This document shows positions 6,090 through 10,538 of a stretch of 10,538 bases of DNA, piece after piece. The stretch is from Spirochaetales bacterium (GTDB lineage Bacteria > Spirochaetota > Spirochaetia > DSM-27196 > PWMO01): the NCBI GenBank assembly GCA_007123465.1, contig SKLB01000078.1, forward strand, positions 1-10,538. The letters run 5' to 3'. The translations under genes were made by a program, and so were the position numbers. Below the pieces are notes generated by a model. The model did no database searches. It worked only from the letters and a program-made list of their open reading frames with translations, and was not told where the DNA came from. The first letter of the stretch is position 1. Each line of letters begins with the position of its first letter.

Positions 6090-6593
6090 CTACAAGTGGC
6101 GGTCCACTACTACCGCGTGCTGTCCTCTGTTGCCGGCGTTGCCATCCTTGCGGTAGATAGTTCCGCGGTGCTGTGGCGAGCACTCTTCCAGAAATGACCG
6201 CATGGTAGCGGTGCTCGAGGCAACGTAGGCATCGATCCCGCCGGTCAGGCTGCGAATGCGCATTACCGACACTTTGAGACTGCGGTAGAGGGTTCGCAGG
6301 CGCGCGGCAGATTCTTCGTCCAGCCGTGAGATCAGCTCGGGAAATCCGGTTCTCTCACCAAGGCCGAGCGTGAGGCGCAACGCGTCAAAACAGTCCGATC
6401 GCGCGCTTTCGGCTTGCTGGATTCTCTCCGACAGCTCCGTCATCTCGTCGATTACCCGCTGCAGTTCCTGCCAGTCGCGGTCGAGCAGCAGGCTCTGCAG
6501 AACGCGTTCGCGTTCGGCCAACGCATCCAACAGCTGAATTTCCTGCACCAGCACGCTACTCAACGACTCAAGCTTCTCTTGTACGCTTCTCAT
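6090..6593 (-). CDS. flgN: FlgN-like export chaperone for FlgK/FlgL
   Basis: Cytoplasmic type III chaperone that keeps FlgK and FlgL export-competent by binding their C-termini. The product is 167 residues, slightly longer than E. coli FlgN (138). It is nearly all alpha-helical with coiled-coil character in residues 1-65 (SVQEKLESLSSVLVQEIQLL, then further Leu/Glu/Arg repeats). A second helical part at about 85-135 has the family-like L-Y-R-S-L-K-V-S-V. The last 28 residues are polar and basic. FlgN sequences diverge widely, so the call rests on length, helix pattern and the position directly before flgK and flgL. ATG 6593 is the first codon of the unit, with AAGAGG 7 bases upstream. Confidence 0.82.
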   Translation of the reverse strand: MRSVQEKLESLSSVLVQEIQLLDALAERERVLQSLLLDRDWQELQRVIDEMTELSERIQQAESARSDCFDALRLTLGLGERTGFPELISRLDEESAARLRTLYRSLKVSVMRIRSLTGGIDAYVASSTATMRSFLEECSPQHRGTIYRKDGNAGNRGQHAVVVDRHL

Positions 6594-6597
6594 GATC

Positions 6598-6603
6598 CAT
6601 CCT
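6598..6603 (-). promoter_or_regulatory. Possible CsrA-binding GGA motif at the flgN ribosome site
   Basis: The flgN leader on the minus strand reads AAGAGGATGGATC just before ATG. It contains AGGATG, the core of the CsrA consensus (RUACARGGAUGU), fused to the Shine-Dalgarno, with a second GGA three bases later. CsrA bound here would block flgN translation and close a feedback loop, because csrA is the last gene of this transcript. The match is short and purine-rich ribosome sites give it easily, so this is a hypothesis. Confidence 0.25.
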
Positions 6604-6611
6604 CTTGTCTA

Positions 6612-6638
6612 TCATCGGCGTTTTGGCGCTCGACATTA
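6612..6638 (-). promoter_or_regulatory. Sigma-28 (FliA)-like promoter for flgN-flgK-flgL-fliW-csrA
   Basis: Read leftwards, TAATGTCG (6638-6631), an 11-base spacer, then GCCGATGA (6619-6612). The E. coli sigma-28 consensus is TAAAGTTT-N11-GCCGATAA, so 12 of 16 positions match, 7 of 8 in the -10 element, with the exact spacer. The expected transcription start falls near 6605, giving a very short leader that barely includes the flgN Shine-Dalgarno. Position and target genes (late filament-junction parts) fit a sigma-28 class promoter. Confidence 0.6.
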
Positions 6639-6648
6639 AGCCGGCGCC

Positions 6649-6678
6649 TTTACCGCCTGCAGTAATTCGGGCTACAAT
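6649..6678 (+). promoter_or_regulatory. Sigma-70-type promoter for the nagZ-GNAT-glgA unit
   Basis: TTTACC (6649-6654; 4 of 6 matches to TTGACA), an 18-base spacer, and TACAAT (6673-6678; 5 of 6 to TATAAT). The predicted start near 6685 leaves a leader of about 29 bases carrying GGAG (6700-6703), 10 bases before the nagZ ATG. It lies next to the leftward sigma-28-like site without overlapping it. Confidence 0.5.
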
Positions 6679-6713
6679 CAAAGCTGGAATCAGTTCCCTG
6701 GAGCTCACGCATC

Positions 6714-8426
6714 ATGAATCTTCGTCCTGCATCCCTGTTTCTGCCGTTGATCCTGCTGCTGGCGGCCGCTGCTGCGCCACTTGGCGCTGAAACTGCTGCA
6801 ACCTTCTGGCTCGACGAGGCCGAGGAGCAGGTAATCGATCGGCTGATGGCCGCGATGTCGGCAGAAGAGATTGTCAGCCAGGTGTTCCTGGTCGGGTGGG
6901 CAACCGAAGAACCCAGCCGCGAGATCCTGCAGTGGATTCGGCGCCGTAATATCGGCGGAGTCAAAGTTTTCGGCTGGAACTCCAATGATCTCGCGGTACT
7001 GGCGCGCAGCATCTCGCAATTGCAGCGTGAAGCAACCGCCACCGGCCACGCTATTCCGTTGTTTATCGCTACCGATCAGGAAGGAGGCTGGGTGCGCCAC
7101 GTGCGCGGCACTACCTCCATGACTCCCGGCAATATGGCGCTGGGTGCAACCGGGCTGCCGCAGGATGCCTACCAGACCGGCTACTTCATCGGCGCCGAAC
7201 TGCGTGCGCTGGGAATCAATATGAACTTTGCACCTACCGTTGATGTCTACGTGAACCTGGACGACTACGTAATCGGCCCGCGCGCCTTCTCCTCTGACCC
7301 GATCGAGACCGCCGTACTGGGAAGCGCGTTCTTCCGTGGCATGCAGCAGCAGCGTGTTATCGCAACCGCCAAGCACTTTCCCGGGCACGGCAACGCGGCC
7401 GAGGACTCTCACGGCAGCCTGCCGGTGATTTATGACGACTTTGACGCTGTCTGGAACCGCGACCTGGTGCCCTACCGCATGCTGATTCGCGAAGGTATCC
7501 CGGCGCTGCTGAGCGGACATCTCAGTTTTCCGCGTGTCAGCGGCAACGGGACCCCTGCATCGCTGTCGTCCTACTTCAAGCGCGATCTGCTGCGCTCTCA
7601 GATGGGTTTTGAAGGAATAGTCATCACCGATGAGCTCTACATGGGTGCGGTGTACCAGTACGGAAGAGAGACCGGGCGCAGCTTTGCCGAACTGTGCCTG
7701 CTGGCACTCGAGGCCGGCAGCGACATGATCATGCTCTCGCGTACACCAGCGTTGAACGACCAGATCTGGCAGACAATCTACTCGGCCTACCGCGAGCGCC
7801 CTGAGTTCCGCCGCAGCATCGACGCGTCGGTACGGCGCATCCTGCGCACCAAGCTGCGCTATCTGAAACCCGAAGACCGGGTACCGCTGGATCCTGACCC
7901 GGCAACGGTAGCAGCGCACGTGCCGCATCCGGACGCCGGCAGCTTCTTTGCCGATCACGCCTACCGTAGCGTCACTATCACCGCGGCGGCGCGCATACCG
8001 CTGCAACCGCGCTCCAATGAACGTATTCTGCTGGCCGGCCGATTCGGCGACTTCCTGCGCGAGGGTTCGGCGCAATTTCCCGGCGCAGCGCACTACCGTC
8101 TTTCAACCCCAACCGTGTATCGCGCCAGCGCCCAGGAGCGGCTCGAGTTCCGCCGGGCCGCCGAGCGCTACGATACGGTGATCTTCTGCCTCTCGGATCC
8201 GGCAACCGTTATGCTGGCCAATGAACTGCGCCACAGCGACGTAGAGCTGATCCTCTTTTCGGTGCTCTCACCGAGCTATCTGAGAAGCTTCACCTGGGTG
8301 GATACCGCACTGGCAGTCTACGGATGGGGACGCGATTCGTATCACGCCGGGTTTGCAGCGCTCTCGGGCCAATTGCACGCCGAAGGCATATTGCCGATCG
8401 ATCTGCATAATTCCTCCGAGCGGTAG
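6714..8426 (+). CDS. nagZ: Secreted GH3 beta-N-acetylhexosaminidase, NagZ-like with C-terminal domain
   Basis: Glycoside hydrolase family 3 enzyme expected to release terminal beta-linked N-acetylglucosamine from peptidoglycan fragments or other GlcNAc glycans. The product is 570 residues. Residues 1-25 look like a signal peptide (Leu/Ala-rich core, cleavage likely after L-G-A), so the enzyme is exported, unlike cytoplasmic E. coli NagZ (about 341 residues). The TIM-barrel domain spans about 35-385: A-T-D-Q-E-G-G at 119-125, and the NagZ-type loop K-H-F-P-G-H-G at 220-226 with D231-S-H233 (His is the general acid/base in this class). The nucleophile D306 sits in G-I-V-I-T-D-E-L. Residues about 410-570 form a second alpha/beta domain like the GH3 C-terminal domain of two-domain Bacillus NagZ. 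It starts after the divergent promoter region and leads a unit with a GNAT gene and glgA. The family is firm; the natural substrate is inferred. Confidence 0.9.
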   Translation: MNLRPASLFLPLILLLAAAAAPLGAETAATFWLDEAEEQVIDRLMAAMSAEEIVSQVFLVGWATEEPSREILQWIRRRNIGGVKVFGWNSNDLAVLARSISQLQREATATGHAIPLFIATDQEGGWVRHVRGTTSMTPGNMALGATGLPQDAYQTGYFIGAELRALGINMNFAPTVDVYVNLDDYVIGPRAFSSDPIETAVLGSAFFRGMQQQRVIATAKHFPGHGNAAEDSHGSLPVIYDDFDAVWNRDLVPYRMLIREGIPALLSGHLSFPRVSGNGTPASLSSYFKRDLLRSQMGFEGIVITDELYMGAVYQYGRETGRSFAELCLLALEAGSDMIMLSRTPALNDQIWQTIYSAYRERPEFRRSIDASVRRILRTKLRYLKPEDRVPLDPDPATVAAHVPHPDAGSFFADHAYRSVTITAAARIPLQPRSNERILLAGRFGDFLREGSAQFPGAAHYRLSTPTVYRASAQERLEFRRAAERYDTVIFCLSDPATVMLANELRHSDVELILFSVLSPSYLRSFTWVDTALAVYGWGRDSYHAGFAALSGQLHAEGILPIDLHNSSER

Positions 8427-8438
8427 GTCACGGAACCT

Positions 8439-9293
8439 ATGCGGTGGTATACAGCGCGTGAGAAAGAGTTGCACGAGGTTGGCGCGCTCCTCAGGAGCCG
8501 TGAGTGGGCCTGTGTGGCATTCAGTGAACGGCTGCTGCGCGAGGGACGGCTGCAGCTCCCGCCGCGCGTACGCGAACGCATCATCTATTACCGCGATGAG
8601 GACCAAAGCGTTGCCGGCGCTATTCTGCAGACCACCTCAGGGGTCCTGCTGCCGTGTCTGCCGCGGCAGCAGTGGGAACCGCGGTTGACCACCCGACTGG
8701 CCGAGCGTCTGCGCCGCGGTTCGCTGAACAACGCCATGATCATGGGCGCCGGCGCCGAGGTCCGGCTGTTGGAATCACTGCTGCCGCGGCGGCCCACTCA
8801 TACGGTGGACTACCTGCTGATGGTCCGCGAGCGCCTGCAACCCGAGACGGCCGCTGCGGCCGACTGGTTTCAGATCCGCCGCGCCGACCAGAGCGACAGC
8901 GAACGGCTGGCCCCGCTGCAGTTGTGCTACGAAATAGAAGAGGTCCTGCTCCCGGGACGGACAATCAACAGCGCGGCGACACTGCGTGGTCTGCGCGCGC
9001 GGCTGCGAACACAACAGACCTATCTGGCGCATATCGATGGTGAACCGATAGCCATGGCGGGTACCAACGCACGCGGCTTCAGCTACGACCAGGTTGGTGG
9101 GGTATTCACGCTCAAAGAGTATCGCAATCGCGGAGTGTCGCGCGCGCTGATGGCAGAACTGACGCGTACTGCGTGTGAGGTGCAGCGGAACCTCAGTCTG
9201 TTTGTCAAACCGTCCAATCAGGCGGCGATACACATCTACAAGCAGATGGGGTTTGCCACCCGGGACGGCTTCAGAATCAGCTACTACGATTGA
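8439..9293 (+). CDS. GNAT-family N-acetyltransferase with unrecognised N-terminal domain
   Basis: The product is 284 residues in two parts. Residues about 145-284 are a GNAT acyl-CoA-dependent transferase domain. The acetyl-CoA loop is visible as Y-R-N-R-G-V-S-R-A-L-M at 228-238 (R-x-x-G-x-G/A, with S234 in the last position), preceded by strand V-G-G-V-F-T-L. Near the C-terminus K-P-S-N-Q-A-A-I-H-I-Y-K-Q-M-G-F at 257-272 is the usual family ending. Residues 1-140 I do not recognise; they contain a helical start, a G-A-I-L-Q-T-T-S-G-V-L-L-P segment, and an Arg/Leu-rich helix around 80-115, and could be a degenerate second GNAT fold. The acceptor substrate cannot be told. ATG 8439 lies 12 bases after the nagZ stop, with only a weak GGA ribosome site, so translation may depend on coupling. 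glgA follows by 16 bases. Confidence 0.85.
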   Translation: MRWYTAREKELHEVGALLRSREWACVAFSERLLREGRLQLPPRVRERIIYYRDEDQSVAGAILQTTSGVLLPCLPRQQWEPRLTTRLAERLRRGSLNNAMIMGAGAEVRLLESLLPRRPTHTVDYLLMVRERLQPETAAAADWFQIRRADQSDSERLAPLQLCYEIEEVLLPGRTINSAATLRGLRARLRTQQTYLAHIDGEPIAMAGTNARGFSYDQVGGVFTLKEYRNRGVSRALMAELTRTACEVQRNLSLFVKPSNQAAIHIYKQMGFATRDGFRISYYD

Positions 9294-9309
9294 CCACAGG
9301 AGCAGAGCG

Positions 9310-10538
9310 GTGAGCGGCCTGAAGATCCTTATGATATGCAGCGAAGCAATGCCCTTTGCCAAAGCCGGGGGACTGGGAGACGCCGTTTCAGCGTTGAGTC
9401 TGGGCCTGAAGCGCCTGGGCCACGACGTGCGTTTGCTGCTACCGCGCTACGGTTTCATCGATATCGCTGCACTCGAACCGCTGCCCGAGCCGCTGGGCGT
9501 GCCGCTCGGTACGCAGCAACTGTGGACCGCGGTTTATCGCGGAGTGCTGCCCAACAACCAGGACGGGGATGGGATTGGGGTCTATTTTCTGGACCATCGC
9601 CGGCTGTTTGACCGCGCTGGAATCTACGGTACACCCGAACAGCCTGACTTCCACGACAATCCGCAGCGTTACGCGCTGCTGTGCCGCGCTGCCTTCCAGC
9701 TATGCCGCGCGCTGCACTGGATCCCGGACATCCTTCACGCGCACGACTGGCCGGCTGCACTGGTGCCGGTCTATAATCGGCTGCTCGAGGCAGACTCGGA
9801 GTTCAGTTTTTGCGCCACCGTGCTGTCGATTCACAACATCGGCTACCAGGGCATTGCAGACTCTACTCACCTGCCCCCGCTCGGACTGCCGGCCGAGCGC
9901 ATCGCAGAGTCGGGGCTGTTGTTCGGCAATCGCATCAACCTGCTCAAGGGTGGGATCAGCTGCGCCGACGCGCTGGTTACCGTCTCGCCACAGCACGCAA
10001 AAGAGATTACCACCCCGGAGCACGGTTTTGGTCTCGATGCGCTGTTACGCGCCCGCCACGCGCGGCTGACAGGCATTATCAACGGCACCGATGACAACAT
10101 CTGGGATCCGCAGACCGACCCGCTGCTGGCGCACCACTACGGCCCCGATGATCTGAGTAACAAGGCGCGCGCCAAGCGCACTCTGCAATTGGAGATGGGA
10201 CTCGCGCCGCTGGATGATGTACCGCTGATAGGCATGGTTTCCCGGCTTGTGGCGCAAAAAGGTTTCCACGAATTGTGCGATCCACAGCGCGGAATTCTGC
10301 CGCGGATCCTGCAGGTGCTGCCGCTGCAGCTGGCTATCATGGGTAGCGGCGACCCGCTGTTGGAGCAGCGCCTGCGCGACCTGGCACGCAGCTACCCCAA
10401 CCTGGGCCTGAACATCGGCTACCGCGAGCAGCTCGCGCACCAGGTGCAGGCAGGATCGGATTTCTTTCTGATGCCTTCGCGCTACGAGCCGTGCGGATTA
10501 AACCAGATGTACGCGCTGCGCTACGGTACTCTCCCGAT
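9310..10538 (+). CDS. glgA: GlgA, glycogen synthase (ADP-glucose type, GT5), 3' end cut by window
   Basis: Transfers glucose from ADP-glucose to the non-reducing end of alpha-1,4-glucan in the cytoplasm. The first 409 residues are present; family members have about 475-490, so roughly 70-80 are missing. The start is GTG 9310, with AGGAG (9298-9302) 7 bases upstream and 16 bases after the GNAT stop. This gives M-S-G-L-K-I-L-M-I-C-S-E, in register with E. coli (M-Q-V-L-H-V-C-S-E). Motifs: K18-A-G-G-L-G-D (usually K-T-G-G-L, ADP-glucose site), H145-D-W, H175-N-I-G-Y-Q-G, N258-G-T-D (usually N-G-I-D), S311-R-L-V-A-Q-K-G, and S390-R-Y-E-P-C-G-L-N-Q-M-Y with E393 at the conserved catalytic-site position. 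The frame has no stop to the window edge. Its place behind nagZ and a GNAT gene suggests a shared transcript. Function is firm. Confidence 0.95.
   Translation, partial: MSGLKILMICSEAMPFAKAGGLGDAVSALSLGLKRLGHDVRLLLPRYGFIDIAALEPLPEPLGVPLGTQQLWTAVYRGVLPNNQDGDGIGVYFLDHRRLFDRAGIYGTPEQPDFHDNPQRYALLCRAAFQLCRALHWIPDILHAHDWPAALVPVYNRLLEADSEFSFCATVLSIHNIGYQGIADSTHLPPLGLPAERIAESGLLFGNRINLLKGGISCADALVTVSPQHAKEITTPEHGFGLDALLRARHARLTGIINGTDDNIWDPQTDPLLAHHYGPDDLSNKARAKRTLQLEMGLAPLDDVPLIGMVSRLVAQKGFHELCDPQRGILPRILQVLPLQLAIMGSGDPLLEQRLRDLARSYPNLGLNIGYREQLAHQVQAGSDFFLMPSRYEPCGLNQMYALRYGTLP

Noticed and set aside
6625..6648. GGCGC...GCGCC inverted repeat between flgN and nagZ, considered as an operator or terminator.
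   Set aside because: The stem is only 5 bp with a 14-base loop and no T-run, and such pairs are common in GC-rich DNA.
6705..8093. Long open frame (462 codons) on the minus strand opposite nagZ.
   Set aside because: It is a shadow of GC-rich nagZ codons. Its translation has no domain features, and the plus strand encodes a full GH3 enzyme with catalytic motifs.
1..10538. Search for mobile elements, CRISPR repeats, tRNA or rRNA genes, toxin-antitoxin pairs or defence genes.
   Set aside because: Nearly every base is covered by recognisable housekeeping or flagellar genes, and no direct repeat arrays or RNA gene folds were seen by eye.

Overview
This is a gene-dense, GC-rich window (about 60% GC by eye) in which nearly every base is coding. 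The gene set and order suggest a free-living spirochaete of the Spirochaeta/Alkalispirochaeta type. The reasons are a YcgR/PlzA-like PilZ protein, the flagellar block flgN-flgK-flgL-fliW-csrA (from memory the same order as in Treponema), and a signal-peptide-bearing NagZ-like glycosidase. Firmicutes also carry flgK-flgL-fliW-csrA blocks, so the assignment is an inference.

Layout: (1) Bases 1-2276, plus strand: a PilZ-domain protein, an unrecognised 88-residue protein, tsaE and tsaB. They are tightly packed and probably one operon. TsaE and TsaB belong to the tRNA t6A(37) pathway; TsaC and TsaD are not in the window. Both tsa genes lack any usable ATG, GTG or TTG and appear to start at CTG, each overlapping the previous stop as CTGA behind a good Shine-Dalgarno. 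(2) Bases 2251-6593, minus strand: flgN-flgK-flgL-fliW-csrA. FlgN is the export chaperone, FlgK and FlgL are the hook-filament junction proteins, and FliW and CsrA are the translational switch for flagellin synthesis. A sigma-28-like promoter lies just upstream of flgN. The block converges on tsaB and the last 26 bases of the two genes overlap. (3) Bases 6594-6713: a divergent control region with a sigma-28-like promoter leftwards and a sigma-70-like promoter rightwards. (4) Bases 6714 to the window end, plus strand: a secreted GH3 beta-N-acetylhexosaminidase, a GNAT protein with an unrecognised N-terminal half, and glgA (glycogen synthase), cut by the window edge. They are spaced 12 and 16 bases apart, as in an operon.

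The flagellar genes form a coherent late-assembly unit, with filament-junction parts and the FliW/CsrA checkpoint under one promoter. A c-di-GMP receptor candidate (PilZ) sits nearby but in a separate unit with tRNA-modification genes. I see no mobile elements, CRISPR arrays, RNA genes or phage genes. Nothing here is clearly a new system. The best leads are the paired CTG starts, the sigma-28 promoter, and the unrecognised 88-residue protein and GNAT N-terminal half. No gene-free stretch exceeds 120 bases.
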